A stretch of DNA of 64,000 nucleotides from Geopseudomonas aromaticivorans (GCF_019097855.1 NZ_JAHRGL010000010.1:1-64000); one strand, 5' to 3'; counted from the stretch's first letter, positions 1 to 10,610 are shown. Made by a program: numbers and translations. The notes: generated by a model from the sequence alone, not told the origin.

Positions 1-91
1 TTACAACCTGTCAAGCGTTTCGTGAAAATTTCTTTTCGTTTCAACCACTTGCGCTAGCTTCAACCCGGAGGCTGCTGCAGCGAGGAGTTGA

Positions 92-119
92 ATCATACAG
101 CCCTGAGCACCGATGTCAA
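92..119 (-). promoter_or_regulatory. Probable rRNA operon promoter reading out of the left edge
   Basis: On the minus strand there is a perfect -35 TTGACA (119-114), a 16-base spacer and TATGAT (97-92), a near-consensus sigma70 promoter. A second TTGACA lies at 14-9, preceded on that strand by an A/T-rich stretch, and its -10 would fall outside the window. In P. aeruginosa a 16S rRNA gene follows tyrS, so tandem P1-P2 rrn promoters are the natural reading. The 16S gene itself is not in the window. The rest of 1-316 shows no gene or clear hairpin. Confidence 0.65.
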
Positions 120-316
120 CACCCCCCCGCTACACTTTTCGCCAATCCCCGGAAACACTGGCGAGACCATCATCACGCCAGCGCTCACTACTCAGACATC
201 GAACACAAACCGTTGACAACCAAGAGCCTCTGCCCAGCTTGTCGCTGGAGGCGGGCGCACCTACGCACCCGCAGACAGATACCGGCACCACCATCAACGA
301 CGCCTTTCCAAGCAAA

Positions 317-1516
317 TCACTCCATGCACAAGGTGACTCGCGCAAAAGCCTTTTTGCCCGCCTGGCATACATGGGTTTTGCCAAGCGCAAAGATGAAGTC
401 ACGATCCACCACTACGCCATCCACCTTCACACTGCCAGCGTTCAGCATATCGCGGGCAGTAGCGGCATTCTTGACCAGCCCCGCCTTGTTAAGCACGGCT
501 GCGATCGACATGGCCTCGGCAGACACCAACCCAACCTCCGGCAGATCATCGGGCAGCTCACCATCCTTCAGCCGATTGCCTGCTGAACGATGCGCAGCAG
601 CGGCAGCCTCTTCGCCATGGAAGCGCGCCACAATCTCCTCGGCTAACTGGATTTTGATGTCGCGCGGATTGGCACCAAGCTCGACGTCGCGGCGCAGCGC
701 ATCAATCTCCGCCATGGGCCGGAAGCTTAGCAACTCGAAATAGCGCCACATCAACGCATCAGGAATGGACACCAGCTTGCCGTACATGACACCCGGCGCC
801 TCCTGGATGCCAATATAGTTGCCGAGCGACTTGGACATCTTCTTGACGCCATCCAGCCCTTCGAGCAACGGCATGGTCAGGATGACCTGCGACTCCTGAC
901 CATAAGCGCGCTGCAGCTCGCGCCCCATGAGCAGATTGAACTTCTGGTCGGTGCCCCCCAGCTCCACATCGGCTTTCAAGGCCACCGAGTCATACCCCTG
1001 CACCAGCGGATAAAGAAACTCATGGATGGCGATCGACTGGTTGCCGGTGTAGCGCTTGTGGAAGTCGTCGCGCTCGAGCATCCGCGCCACAGTGTATTGC
1101 GACGCTAGACGGATGAAGTCGGCCGGCGACAGCTGATCCATCCAGGTCGAATTGAACGCCACCTCGGTTTTGGTCGGATCAAGAATCTTGAACACCTGAG
1201 CCTTATAGGTCTCGGCATTCTCCAGAACCTGATCCCGAGTCAGCGGCGGACGCGTGGCGTTCTTGCCGCTCGGATCGCCGATCATCCCGGTGAAGTCGCC
1301 AATCAGGAAGATGACCTGATGCCCCAGATCCTGGAACTGGCGCAGCTTGTTGATCAGCACGGTGTGCCCGAGATGGAGGTCAGGGGCGGTCGGATCGAAA
1401 CCGGCCTTGATCCGCAATGGCTGGCCGCGCTGCAGCTTGGCCACCAGTTCCGACTCGACAAGAATTTCCTCTGCGCCGCGCTTGATAAGCGCCAGCTGCT
1501 CTTCGACCGACTTCAT
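317..1516 (-). CDS. tyrS: Tyrosyl-tRNA synthetase
   Basis: This class I synthetase charges tRNA-Tyr with tyrosine in the cytoplasm. The N-terminal catalytic domain carries the HIGH-type signature as DLHLGHTVL and the KMSKS loop as KKMSKSLGN. An S4 RNA-binding domain lies at the C-terminus, ending in [13 protein letters not shown]. The frame is open another 38 codons upstream, but starting at MKSVEEQ gives 399 residues, the length of the P. aeruginosa enzyme; MGSF four codons earlier is a weaker alternative. It is divergent from the M23 peptidase gene and followed by the probable rrn promoter, the arrangement seen in P. aeruginosa. Confidence 0.96.
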   Translation of the reverse strand: MKSVEEQLALIKRGAEEILVESELVAKLQRGQPLRIKAGFDPTAPDLHLGHTVLINKLRQFQDLGHQVIFLIGDFTGMIGDPSGKNATRPPLTRDQVLENAETYKAQVFKILDPTKTEVAFNSTWMDQLSPADFIRLASQYTVARMLERDDFHKRYTGNQSIAIHEFLYPLVQGYDSVALKADVELGGTDQKFNLLMGRELQRAYGQESQVILTMPLLEGLDGVKKMSKSLGNYIGIQEAPGVMYGKLVSIPDALMWRYFELLSFRPMAEIDALRRDVELGANPRDIKIQLAEEIVARFHGEEAAAAAHRSAGNRLKDGELPDDLPEVGLVSAEAMSIAAVLNKAGLVKNAATARDMLNAGSVKVDGVVVDRDFIFALGKTHVCQAGKKAFARVTLCME

Positions 1517-1621
1517 GAAGCTGCCCATAGCGAAAAATGGGCTCACGATACAAGATCGCGCACGATCTGCAAAATCCGCGCAGCAGTCCACAGCCGCGCA
1601 TCGCAAAGCGGTCGCTGCGGG

Positions 1622-1648
1622 TTGCCTCAAAGAGGTTTTGGTTATAAT
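1622..1648 (+). promoter_or_regulatory. Putative sigma70 promoter for the M23 peptidase-anmK pair
   Basis: A perfect TATAAT lies at 1643-1648, about 37 bases before the peptidase start. The best -35 match is TTGCCT at 1622-1627 with a short 15-base spacer, so the -10 carries most of the evidence. It sits in the divergent tyrS/peptidase intergenic region. Confidence 0.45.
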
Positions 1649-1685
1649 TTAGGCGGTTATTGCACCCCAAAGAACCCTACCCGCC

Positions 1686-3068
1686 ATGACGGATAAGTCC
1701 AGGAACACACCCCTCTACCCGAAGAGCCACTTGCTGGCTGCGAGCGGGATTGCGGCGCTGCTGAGCCTGACTCTGCTGGTATTCCCCAGCAGCCAGGTAG
1801 AAGCCAAGAAGACCCTGCTGCCACTCGAAATCGAAAGCAGCAGCAGCGACGTGCTTGCAGACAAAGACGATCTCCAGCCCAGCCTGGTCACGTCCGAGCG
1901 CCTCGCTGTCGAAAAGCCACTCGAAGCGCAAAGCACCGCAACGCAGGCCGCCAAACCGGCACCGCAACGCGAAACCCATATCACCGTTGCCAATGGCGAC
2001 ACCCTGTCCAGCGTTTTCGCCAAGGCCGGCCTGCCTGACGAAACCCTGCACGATCTGCTGGCCAGCAACCGCGACGCCCGGCAGCTAACCAACGTCAAGC
2101 CCGGACAGATTTTCCACATCACGAGGAACGACCAAGGCGGCCTCGAGTCCCTGAACTCGCGCCTGAGCTCCCTGGAAAGCGTGCAGGTCACCCGGACCGC
2201 ACAAGGCTTCAGCGTCAAGCGCGACCTGATCAAGCCGGCCACCCGCCAGGCCTATGCCCGCGGTGTCATCGACAGCTCGCTGTTCGTCGCCACCAAGCGC
2301 GCCGGCCTGCCGCACAGCCAGGCCATGGAGCTGGCCAGCATCTTCGGCTACGACATCGACTTTGCTCTCGACCTGCGCGACGGCGACGAATTTGAAGTGA
2401 TCTACGAAGAGCAAGTGGTCGACGGCAAAAAAATCGGCGGCGGCTCCATTCTTGCCGCGCGCTTCACCAACCGCGGCAAGACCTTCAGCGCCGTGCGCTA
2501 TACCGACCGCCAGGGCAACAGCACCTACTACAGGGCCGACGGCAGCAGCATGCGCAAAGCCTTCATCCGCACGCCGATCGATTTTGCCCGCATCAGCTCG
2601 CGCTTTACCCAAGCCCGCCGCCATCCGGTGCTGAACAAGGTCCGCGCGCACAAGGGCGTCGACTATGCCGCGCCGACCGGTACGCCGATCAAGGCCGCCG
2701 GCGACGGCAGGGTCCAGCTGGCCGGGCGCAAGGGCGGCTATGGCAATACCGTGGTGATCCAGCACGGCCAGCGCTATCGCACCCTGTACGGGCACATGCA
2801 CCGCTTCGCCAAGGGCATTCGCAACGGCAGCCAAGTCAAGCAGGGCCAGATCATCGGCTACGTCGGCACGAGCGGCCTCTCCACCGGTCCACACCTGCAC
2901 TACGAGTTTCAGGTCAACGGCGTGCATGTAGACCCGCTGAGCCAGAAGCTACCGATGGCCGACCCCATCGCCGGCGCCGAGCGCAAGCGCTTCCTCCAGC
3001 AGAGCCAGCCCCTGCTGGCGCGTATGGATCAGGAGCGCTCCTCGCTGCTGGCCCTGAACAAGCGCTAA
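1686..3068 (+). CDS. M23 family murein DD-endopeptidase (MepM-like)
   Basis: A 460-residue envelope protein predicted to cleave peptide cross-links in peptidoglycan. It has an N-terminal hydrophobic anchor or signal segment at about 14-37. An OapA/LysM-like region follows (about 97-145, beginning ITVANGDTLSSVF), and the C-terminal lysostaphin-fold zinc domain starts near 300. Metal ligands are visible as H322/D326 in HKGVD and H403/H405 in HLH, plus the GHMH motif, so it looks catalytically intact. Length and layout match E. coli MepM. It ends 3 bases before anmK, suggesting cotranscription of a wall-cutting and a wall-recycling enzyme. The ribosome-binding site is weak. P. aeruginosa has an equivalent beside tyrS. 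Confidence 0.92.
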   Translation: MTDKSRNTPLYPKSHLLAASGIAALLSLTLLVFPSSQVEAKKTLLPLEIESSSSDVLADKDDLQPSLVTSERLAVEKPLEAQSTATQAAKPAPQRETHITVANGDTLSSVFAKAGLPDETLHDLLASNRDARQLTNVKPGQIFHITRNDQGGLESLNSRLSSLESVQVTRTAQGFSVKRDLIKPATRQAYARGVIDSSLFVATKRAGLPHSQAMELASIFGYDIDFALDLRDGDEFEVIYEEQVVDGKKIGGGSILAARFTNRGKTFSAVRYTDRQGNSTYYRADGSSMRKAFIRTPIDFARISSRFTQARRHPVLNKVRAHKGVDYAAPTGTPIKAAGDGRVQLAGRKGGYGNTVVIQHGQRYRTLYGHMHRFAKGIRNGSQVKQGQIIGYVGTSGLSTGPHLHYEFQVNGVHVDPLSQKLPMADPIAGAERKRFLQQSQPLLARMDQERSSLLALNKR

Positions 3069-4160
<1,092 letters not shown>

Positions 4161-4173
4161 GCCTCACGCCAAC

Positions 4174-4203
4174 AAAAACGCCGCGCACCAGCGCGGCGTT
4201 TTT
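4174..4203. terminator. Bidirectional intrinsic terminator between anmK and erpA
   Basis: A 9-bp GC-rich stem (ACGCCGCGC at 4178-4186 with GCGCGGCGT at 4191-4199) has an ACCA loop. It is flanked by A5 on the left and T5 on the right, so it can end transcription of both convergent genes. Confidence 0.9.
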
Positions 4204-4217
4204 CCATCGCCAGCGAC

Positions 4218-4568
4218 TCAGATCGAGAACGACTGTCCGCAGCCACAGGTGGTGCTGGCGTTGGGATTCTTGATCACGAAGCGCGAGCCTTCGAGACCTT
4301 CCTGATAGTCGACCTCGGCGCCGACCAGGTACTGGAAGCTCATCGGATCGACCACCAGGCGCACACCATCGCGCTCGACAACGGTATCGTCATCGGCCTG
4401 CTCTTCATCGAAGGTGAAGCCGTACTGGAAGCCCGAGCAGCCGCCGCCAGTAACGAATACGCGCAGCTTGAGGCGGGGATTGCCCTCCTCGTCGATCAGA
4501 CTCTTCACCTTGTTGGCCGCTCCCTGAGTGAACTGCAGCGAGGTGGGGGTGAAGGTTTCAATGCTCAT
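4218..4568 (-). CDS. erpA: Iron-sulfur cluster insertion protein ErpA
   Basis: An A-type carrier that delivers Fe-S clusters to apoproteins, including isoprenoid-synthesis enzymes. The three conserved cysteines are present: C44 in GGGCSGF and C108/C110 in TCGCGQSF. Starting at MSIETFTP gives 116 residues, as in P. aeruginosa; the frame continues 12 codons upstream without homology. A promoter match TTGAGC-N16-TATGCT lies at 4627-4600 on the same strand, which would make that upstream extension untranslated. Confidence 0.95.
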   Translation of the reverse strand: MSIETFTPTSLQFTQGAANKVKSLIDEEGNPRLKLRVFVTGGGCSGFQYGFTFDEEQADDDTVVERDGVRLVVDPMSFQYLVGAEVDYQEGLEGSRFVIKNPNASTTCGCGQSFSI

Positions 4569-4687
4569 GTCCAGAACTCCAGGCGCACAGCCGTCTTGCA
4601 GCATAGAAGCGCAGCATTATCGCTCAATCGCCGACCAAGCGAAATAGTCAACTACTCTGCCGCGACTGCTGCGTAGCAATATGATGG

Positions 4688-4705
4688 CCGCAGCCAAGGC
4701 TGCGG
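4688..4705. repeat. Inverted repeat in the erpA-DUF6776 interval
   Basis: CCGCAGCC-AA-GGCTGCGG forms a perfect 8-bp palindrome just downstream of the leftward DUF6776 gene. The 170-base interval 4569-4739 otherwise shows only the erpA promoter match. Other Pseudomonas often have a bactofilin gene here; I see none. Confidence 0.5.
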
Positions 4706-4739
4706 ATGCTTTTCGGTGGTCTCCCCACCAAGGGGGCAC

Positions 4740-5468
4740 TCATTGCAACTCGGCCCAGCGAAAGCTGCGCTCCAGCGGCTGGCGCTGCCCCGTCACACTG
4801 GCGCGCAGGCGCACTTCAGCCGGCTCGAAACCGGCAGGCAACGCCAACTCGGCAAAGCGCCCGCCTTCGGGAATCGCCTGGAAATGCCGGAAGGCGAAGG
4901 ACAGACCGTCGTCAGGCACGCCCTCAGCCAGTTCCGCCAGACGCAGACTGCTCGCCTTGCCATCGCGCTGCCCACGCAGCTCGATCTGCAGTGTGCCCGC
5001 CAGTGCCTGCTCATCCGAGCCGACCCGGCTGAGTAGTATCTGATAACGGAAGCGCCGCGGGTCGGCGGTGGCCTGCAGCTCAAACGAGCGGATCTGCAGA
5101 CCTTCGCGGCTGGCCGCGGGATCCAGCACCCCCTTGTAGGTCGCCAACTCCTGCTGCAACTGGAAGATCTGCTCCTCCAGCAGCTTGATGGTCTGCCGGT
5201 TCTGCTCGCCGACCTGCGCTGCCAACCGCTCGCCGCTGTCCAGCAGTGCCAGCCGCCGCCGCAACTGACCCAGCTCGGCCGTGCGCAGCTTCAGTTGCTC
5301 ATCCTGCAGGCGGGCCTGATCGAGCAGCTCGCCGGCCTTGCGCTCACTCAGCCAGTAGCCGGCGAAGAAGGCCGCCGGCAGCGCCAGCAGCAGCACCGCC
5401 AGCACCAACTGGCGGCCGTGCTGGCGATGCGGAGCAACCCTGGCAATTTCGCCGGCCAGACGCGGCAT
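4740..5468 (-). CDS. DUF6776 family membrane-anchored coiled-coil protein
   Basis: A 242-residue protein of unknown function. It has one transmembrane segment near the N-terminus (about 20-41, LVLAVLLLALPAAFFAGYWL), then a long Gln/Leu/Arg-rich coiled coil (about 45-115), then a beta-rich C-terminal domain, probably periplasmic. Its start codon shares one base with the argC stop (TGATG), so it is translationally coupled to argC. The same argC-linked gene occurs across Pseudomonas. The architecture suggests an envelope scaffold role, but this is inference only. Confidence 0.8.
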   Translation of the reverse strand: MPRLAGEIARVAPHRQHGRQLVLAVLLLALPAAFFAGYWLSERKAGELLDQARLQDEQLKLRTAELGQLRRRLALLDSGERLAAQVGEQNRQTIKLLEEQIFQLQQELATYKGVLDPAASREGLQIRSFELQATADPRRFRYQILLSRVGSDEQALAGTLQIELRGQRDGKASSLRLAELAEGVPDDGLSFAFRHFQAIPEGGRFAELALPAGFEPAEVRLRASVTGQRQPLERSFRWAELQ

Positions 5469-6502
5469 CAGGGCAGCAGCGCCGCGTGTGCCAGCCCCAT
5501 CCGCTCATCCAGGCCGAACAGGATGTTCATGTTCTGCACGGCCTGCCCGGAGGCGCCCTTGACCAGGTTGTCGATCACCGACAGCACCACCACCAGGTCG
5601 CCGCCCTGCGGCCGGTGCACGGCAATGCGGCAGACGTTGGCGCCGCGCACGCTGCGGGTTTCCGGATGGCTGCCGGCCGGCATCACGTCGACGAACGGCT
5701 CGCCGGCGTAACGCTGCTCGAACAGCGCCTGCAGGTCGACGTTGCGGTCGGCCACGCGGGCGTAGAGGGTGGCGTGGATGCCGCGGATCATCGGCGTCAG
5801 GTGCGGCACGAAGGTCAGGCCGACCGCGCCGCCGGCAGCGCGGCGCAGACCCTGGCTGATTTCCGGCAGGTGGCGATGGCCCTTGACCGCGTAGGCCTTC
5901 ATGCTTTCGCCCGCCTCGCACAGCAGCGAACCGACGCTGGCACCGCGACCGGCACCGCTGACGCCCGACTTGCAGTCGGCGATCAGGGTCGCCGGATCGG
6001 CCAGGCCGGACTCCAGCAGCGGAATCAGGCCGAGCTGGGTGGCGGTCGGGTAGCAGCCCGGCACGGCGATCAGGCGCGCAGACCTGATCGCCTCGCGGTT
6101 GACCTCCGGCAGGCCGTACACCGCCTCCGGCAGCAGATCCGGCGCGCCGTGCGGCTGGCCGTACCACTTGGCCCACTCCTCGGCGTCCTGCAGACGGAAG
6201 TCGGCGGACAGGTCGATCACCCGGGTGCCGGTGGCCAGCAGCTCGCCGGCCAGGGCATGCGCCACGCCGTGCGGTGTGGCGAAGAACACCACGTCACAGG
6301 CCCCCAGGCGCGCCACGTCCGGCACGCTGAAGCGCAGCTGGTCGTAATGACCGCGCAGATTGGGGTACATGTCGACAACCCGCACCCCCTCCTCCGAACG
6401 CGAGGTGATCACCTCGACCTGTGCCTGTGGATGCTGGGCCAGCAGACGCAGCAACTCCACCCCGGTATACCCGGTCCCCCCTACAATGCCGACCTTGATC
6501 AT
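5468..6502 (-). CDS. argC: N-acetyl-gamma-glutamyl-phosphate reductase
   Basis: NADPH-dependent third step of arginine biosynthesis. The N-terminal Rossmann motif [14 protein letters not shown] and the active-site cysteine in [12 protein letters not shown] are both clear. Starting at MIKVGIVGG gives 344 residues, the P. aeruginosa length; the frame's 11 upstream codons are not conserved. It is divergent from hemJ across about 140 bases and coupled to the DUF6776 gene downstream. Confidence 0.97.
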   Translation of the reverse strand: MIKVGIVGGTGYTGVELLRLLAQHPQAQVEVITSRSEEGVRVVDMYPNLRGHYDQLRFSVPDVARLGACDVVFFATPHGVAHALAGELLATGTRVIDLSADFRLQDAEEWAKWYGQPHGAPDLLPEAVYGLPEVNREAIRSARLIAVPGCYPTATQLGLIPLLESGLADPATLIADCKSGVSGAGRGASVGSLLCEAGESMKAYAVKGHRHLPEISQGLRRAAGGAVGLTFVPHLTPMIRGIHATLYARVADRNVDLQALFEQRYAGEPFVDVMPAGSHPETRSVRGANVCRIAVHRPQGGDLVVVLSVIDNLVKGASGQAVQNMNILFGLDERMGLAHAALLP

Positions 6503-6644
6503 CTCGTGTCCCCGCGGGCCATCTGTGAAAAACAATAGTGCGCCATGATAAGGCCGCGGCCCGGCCGGAGCCAGCCGCGGGATGACGCCGTGCCCGGCCT
6601 GCGACTACCATCTGCGCAGACTCTAATCGAGAAGGACGTCCCGC

Positions 6645-7073
6645 ATGCTCTACCTGTGGCTCAAGGCCCTGCACATCATCGCCATCGTCTGCTGGTTCGC
6701 CGGCCTGTTCTACCTGCCGCGCCTGTTCGTCTACCACGCAATGAGCGAGGACACCGCCAGCCGCGAGCGCTTCTGCATCATGGAGCGCAAGCTGTACCGT
6801 GGCATCATGGGCCCCTCGATGATCGCCACCCTGGTGTTCGGCATCTGGATGCTGGTCGCCAACCCCGCCCTGCTCAGCTCCGGCGGCTGGCTGCACGCCA
6901 AGCTGACCCTGGTCGCCCTGCTGATCGGCTACCACCACGGCTGTGGCGCCCTGCTCAAGCGCTTCGCCCGCGGCGACAACCAGCGCAGCCACGTGTTCTA
7001 TCGCTGGTTCAACGAGGTACCGGTGCTGTTCCTGGTCGCCATCGTCATCCTGGTGGTGGTCAAGCCGTTCTGA
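6645..7073 (+). CDS. hemJ: Protoporphyrinogen oxidase HemJ
   Basis: A four-helix integral membrane protein oxidising protoporphyrinogen IX to protoporphyrin IX in heme synthesis. The 142 residues are almost wholly hydrophobic helices. The family's conserved N-terminal histidine (H10 in LKALHIIA) and lysine (K86 in LHAKLTLV) are present. A good ribosome-binding site (GAGAAGGA) precedes the ATG. It appears monocistronic. Older annotation would call it a CopD-like or UPF0093 protein. Confidence 0.9.
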   Translation: MLYLWLKALHIIAIVCWFAGLFYLPRLFVYHAMSEDTASRERFCIMERKLYRGIMGPSMIATLVFGIWMLVANPALLSSGGWLHAKLTLVALLIGYHHGCGALLKRFARGDNQRSHVFYRWFNEVPVLFLVAIVILVVVKPF

Positions 7074-7161
7074 AGCGCTGAATCGGGCAGCCAGCGACTG
7101 CCGAGCGGAGTACACTGCGCGCTTTTTGCGCGGCCCCGCCCGGCACGTCTAGGAGACCCGC

Positions 7162-7950
7162 ATGCCTCAATATGCCCTGATCACCGGCGCCTCCAGCGGC
7201 ATCGGCCTGGCCCTGGCCGAAGCCCTGGCCCGACGCGGTCACGCCCTGATCCTGGTCGCCCGCGAACGCCCGGCGCTGGAAAGCATCGCCTGCGAGCTGA
7301 GCCAGCGTTTCGGCGTCGAGGTGATGTTCCGCGTCTGCGACCTCACCGAGCCACTGCAACTGTCCGGCCTGCTCTATGAAGTGGAGCAGTGCGACTACCA
7401 GATCGACCTGCTGATCAACAATGCCGGCGCCGCCTGCGCCGGCAGCTTCCTCGACAACGACTGGCAGCGCGAACGCAAGCTGCTGGAACTCAACGTGTTC
7501 GCCCTGTCGCGCCTGTGCCACGCCCTCGGCAACGCCATGGCTCGCCGCGGCAGCGGGCGCATCCTCAATGTCGCCTCGCTGGCCGCCTTCCAGCCCGGAC
7601 CGTGGCTGAGCAGCTACTACGCCAGCAAGGCCTTCGTCCTGCACTTCTCCGAAGGCCTGCGCGAAGAGCTGCAGGAGCAGGGCGTGCAGGTTTCCGCGCT
7701 GTGCCCTGGCCCCGTGCGCACGCCGTTCTGGCGCAATGCGCGCCTCGACATGCGCCCACTGATCGGCAGCAAGTGGCTGATGAGCGCCGAGCAACTGGCC
7801 CAGCTGGCCCTGCTCGGCCTCGATCGCCAGCAGGCGGTGATCATCCCCGGCTGGCGCAACCGTCTGCTGGCCCGCGCCGCCCAGCTGAGCCCGCGCCGAC
7901 TGGCCCGTCGCCTGGCCGCACGCCTCAACCGCCACCTGCTGCCACGCTGA
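7162..7950 (+). CDS. Short-chain dehydrogenase/reductase
   Basis: A 262-residue classical SDR with an NAD(P)-binding motif at T8-G15 (TGASSGIG), NNAG at about 86-89, catalytic S139 and the Y152-x3-K156 pair. AGGAGA sits just ahead of the ATG. The substrate cannot be told from sequence. The C-terminus ends with a basic amphipathic tail (RRLARRLAARLNRHLL) that could associate with membranes. It converges on the AAA ATPase gene with a 7-base gap and no visible terminator. Confidence 0.85.
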   Translation: MPQYALITGASSGIGLALAEALARRGHALILVARERPALESIACELSQRFGVEVMFRVCDLTEPLQLSGLLYEVEQCDYQIDLLINNAGAACAGSFLDNDWQRERKLLELNVFALSRLCHALGNAMARRGSGRILNVASLAAFQPGPWLSSYYASKAFVLHFSEGLREELQEQGVQVSALCPGPVRTPFWRNARLDMRPLIGSKWLMSAEQLAQLALLGLDRQQAVIIPGWRNRLLARAAQLSPRRLARRLAARLNRHLLPR

Positions 7951-7957
7951 GTCCTCC

Positions 7958-9439
7958 TCAGTCGGCGCGCACCGTGCGCTCCGCCGCCCAGGCGCGCAGC
8001 GCCGCCAACTCCTCGGACATCACCACCGACAGCGGCGCGGTCTGCTGCAGGGTCTGCAACAGCAGGAGCTGATCCACCGCGCACTGCCGCGCCTGCGCCG
8101 CGTACAGCGCACTGACCACCGCCTGTTCGATCTCCGCCCCGGAAAAGCCCTCGCTGGCCGCCGCCAGCAGCGCCAGGTCGAACTGCGCCGGGGCCAGCTC
8201 GCGTCGAACCAGATGGATGCGAAAGATTTCTTCCCGCACCCCCGCACTCGGCAAGTCGACGAAGAACAGCTCGTCGAAACGCCCCTTGCGCACCAGCTCC
8301 GGTGGCAGGCGGTGGATGGCATTGGCCGTCGCCACCATGAACACCGGCGCCTGGCGCTCGGCCATCCAGGTCAGCAGGGTGCCGAGCACGCGCTGGCTCA
8401 CCCCGCCATCATGATCGCCACTGGCCAGGCCCTTCTCGATCTCGTCCAGCCACAGCACGCAGGGCGCCATCTGCTCGGCCATCTTCAACGCCTCGCGCAG
8501 GTTGCGCTCGGTCTCGCCGAAGTACTTGTTGTACAGGCAGGCAAAATCCAGGCGCAGCAGCGGCAGGCCCCACAGCCCGGCCACCGCCTTGGCCGCCAGG
8601 CTCTTGCCGCCGCCCTGCACGCCGACCAGCAGCACGCCGCGCGGCAGGTCGCTGGCGTCGGCGGCGAGGAAGGCCTCGCGGCGCTCGTCGAGCCAGCGCT
8701 TGAGATTGGCCAGGCCACCGACCTCGGCAAAGCGCGCCGTCTCGTACTCGAAGCTGAGCACGCCATCCATGTCGAGCAGCTGGAAGCGCGCGCGATTGAG
8801 TTCCGGCAGGTCGTCCTGGGTGATAGCGCCGTCGTTGCAGATCACGTTGCGCGCCAGCAGACGCGCCTCGGCATGGGCCAGACCGCGCAGGTTCTTCACC
8901 AGTTGCTGCAGGGTGCGATTGTCGGTGCGCACCCGCACGCCATGGTTGCGCTCGCTCCAGCGCGCCGCCTCCTCGCGGACGATGGCCAGCAGCTCGTCCT
9001 CGCCGGGCAGCGCCAGACTGAAGCGCGCGGCCAGCCGCTGCAGTTCGGCTGGCAGCTTGAGCGCATGGGAAACTAGCACCAGGGTCGCCCGCTGCGCAGC
9101 GCTGGCCATCGCCACCTCCTTGAGTAGGCGCACCAGGCGCGGATTGTCGGCGAGGAACGGATGCAGGTCGCAGAACACGTAGAGATTGGCCTGCGGATCG
9201 GCCTTGACCAAACGCAGCGCCACCTCCGGCTCGCGGCTGTCGCCCTCGCCCAGCGGCTCGCCACCAAAGCCCAGACGCTGCACACCCTCGGTCACCGACC
9301 ACAGGTACAGACCGAGGCCACGCTTGATCGCCAGCGCACTGAGGGTTTCCAGCACCCGCTGCTCGTCCCACGACTCGACGACGATCAGGCGCACGCGCGA
9401 GTCGAGCACCAGGCCCAGATCATGAATATCGTTCTTCAC
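7958..9439 (-). CDS. AAA-type ATPase of unknown function (Ycf46-like)
   Basis: A 493-residue protein with a non-ATPase N-terminal half (about 1-230) and one C-terminal AAA module. Walker A is G273-S280 (GVQGGGKS), Walker B centres on D332-E333 (LWLDEIEKG), and a sensor-1 motif (ATANAI) and an arginine-finger region (KGRFDELF) are present, so it should hydrolyse ATP. This layout resembles the Ycf46 family. A homologue sits in the same place in P. aeruginosa. The partner or substrate is unknown. It is divergent from the HIT gene. Confidence 0.82.
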   Translation of the reverse strand: MKNDIHDLGLVLDSRVRLIVVESWDEQRVLETLSALAIKRGLGLYLWSVTEGVQRLGFGGEPLGEGDSREPEVALRLVKADPQANLYVFCDLHPFLADNPRLVRLLKEVAMASAAQRATLVLVSHALKLPAELQRLAARFSLALPGEDELLAIVREEAARWSERNHGVRVRTDNRTLQQLVKNLRGLAHAEARLLARNVICNDGAITQDDLPELNRARFQLLDMDGVLSFEYETARFAEVGGLANLKRWLDERREAFLAADASDLPRGVLLVGVQGGGKSLAAKAVAGLWGLPLLRLDFACLYNKYFGETERNLREALKMAEQMAPCVLWLDEIEKGLASGDHDGGVSQRVLGTLLTWMAERQAPVFMVATANAIHRLPPELVRKGRFDELFFVDLPSAGVREEIFRIHLVRRELAPAQFDLALLAAASEGFSGAEIEQAVVSALYAAQARQCAVDQLLLLQTLQQTAPLSVVMSEELAALRAWAAERTVRAD

Positions 9440-9522
9440 ACAGACTCCTTGTGGGGGTGGGCGACAGCGGGTGGCGCCGCTACACTCGGGCGACCCGCAT
9501 CAGCAACTCTGGAGATACGCTT

Positions 9523-9861
9523 GTGGACTGCCTGTTCTGCAAGATCGTCGACGGCGCCATCCCGGCGCGCAAGCTGTACGAGGACGACCAGGTGGTCGCC
9601 TTCCACGACATCGGCCCGCAGGCGCCGGTGCATTTTCTCGTGATCCCGAAAAAACACATTGCCACCCTTCACGATATCGGCGAAGAGGACAAGGCCCTGG
9701 TCGGCCACATCGTCCATACCGCCCAGCGCCTCGCCCGCGAGCAGGGCTGCGAGGAAGGCTTCCGCGTGGTGATGAACTGCAACGAGCAGGGTGGACAGAC
9801 CGTCTACCACATCCACATGCACGTGCTCGGCCAGCGTCAGATGCACTGGCCGCCGGGCTGA
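9523..9861 (+). CDS. HIT family nucleotide hydrolase
   Basis: A histidine-triad purine nucleoside phosphoramidase (HinT-like). The triad is H96-x-H98-x-H100 in YHIHMHVLGQ, near the C-terminus as usual. The frame opens at 9451, but a GTG at 9523 with GGAGA seven bases upstream gives MDCLFCKIVDG and the family's usual 112 residues, so GTG is chosen. A TACACT -10-like sequence lies at 9481-9486. It is probably single-gene. Confidence 0.9.
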   Translation: MDCLFCKIVDGAIPARKLYEDDQVVAFHDIGPQAPVHFLVIPKKHIATLHDIGEEDKALVGHIVHTAQRLAREQGCEEGFRVVMNCNEQGGQTVYHIHMHVLGQRQMHWPPG

Positions 9862-9945
9862 TCGCGACCGCCTGCTGATCCCGCTCAAGTCCGGCGCCGG
9901 CCGTTTGCGCCAGACTTGCCGCCACCGCCTTTCCGGAGATCGCCG

Positions 9946-10593
9946 ATGACCAGCGAACGCCACTACTCCCCGGTCGATCGCCTGCTGCTGCAGGCCGATG
10001 CCGCCCTGCGCACCCTGCTGCCGTTCAGCGGCCAGCCGACGCGCCCCTCGCCCGCGCTGCCCCGCGAGGAGGTCGCCCTCGACGAGGCCGAGGCGCGGCA
10101 TGTCTGCGGCCTGATGCGCATCAACCATACCGGCGAGGTCTGCGCCCAGGCGCTGTACCAGGGCCAGGCGCTGACCGCCAAGCTGCCCGCGGTGCGCCAG
10201 GCCATGGAACAGGCCGCCGACGAGGAAATCGACCACCTGGCCTGGTGCGAGCAGCGCATCCGCGAGCTGGGCGGTCGTCCCAGCCTGCTCAACCCGCTGT
10301 TCTATGGCCTGTCGTTCGGCATCGGCGCCAGCGCCGGACTGATCAGCGATCGGGTCAGCCTGGGCTTCGTCGCCGCCACCGAGGACCAGGTGGTCAAGCA
10401 CCTCGACGAGCACCTGGCCCAGCTGCCGCCCGGCGACCAGCGCTCGCAGGCGATCCTCGAGCAGATGCGCGAGGACGAGCTGCAGCACGCCACCACCGCC
10501 CTCGACGCCGGCGGCCTGCGCTTCCCCGCGCCGATCAAGGCCGGCATGAGCCTGCTGTCCAAGGTGATGACCCGGGCCACCTACCGCATCTGA
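9946..10593 (+). CDS. coq7: 2-polyprenyl-3-methyl-6-methoxy-1,4-benzoquinone monooxygenase
   Basis: A di-iron hydroxylase that adds the last ring hydroxyl (C6) in ubiquinone synthesis, doing the job of E. coli UbiF. Iron ligands are visible in the repeated four-helix motifs: [23 protein letters not shown] and EDELQHA. Starting at MTSERHYSP, preceded by GGAG, gives 215 residues. The other ring hydroxylases UbiH and UbiI are also in this window at 53.7-56.2 kb. Confidence 0.95.
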   Translation: MTSERHYSPVDRLLLQADAALRTLLPFSGQPTRPSPALPREEVALDEAEARHVCGLMRINHTGEVCAQALYQGQALTAKLPAVRQAMEQAADEEIDHLAWCEQRIRELGGRPSLLNPLFYGLSFGIGASAGLISDRVSLGFVAATEDQVVKHLDEHLAQLPPGDQRSQAILEQMREDELQHATTALDAGGLRFPAPIKAGMSLLSKVMTRATYRI

Positions 10594-10610
10594 CTCCGGC
10601 CGCAGAAACG

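Noticed and set aside
213-218. Plus-strand TTGACA near the left edge
   Set aside because: No -10 lies at the right distance and no rightward gene starts nearby; tyrS is read the other way.
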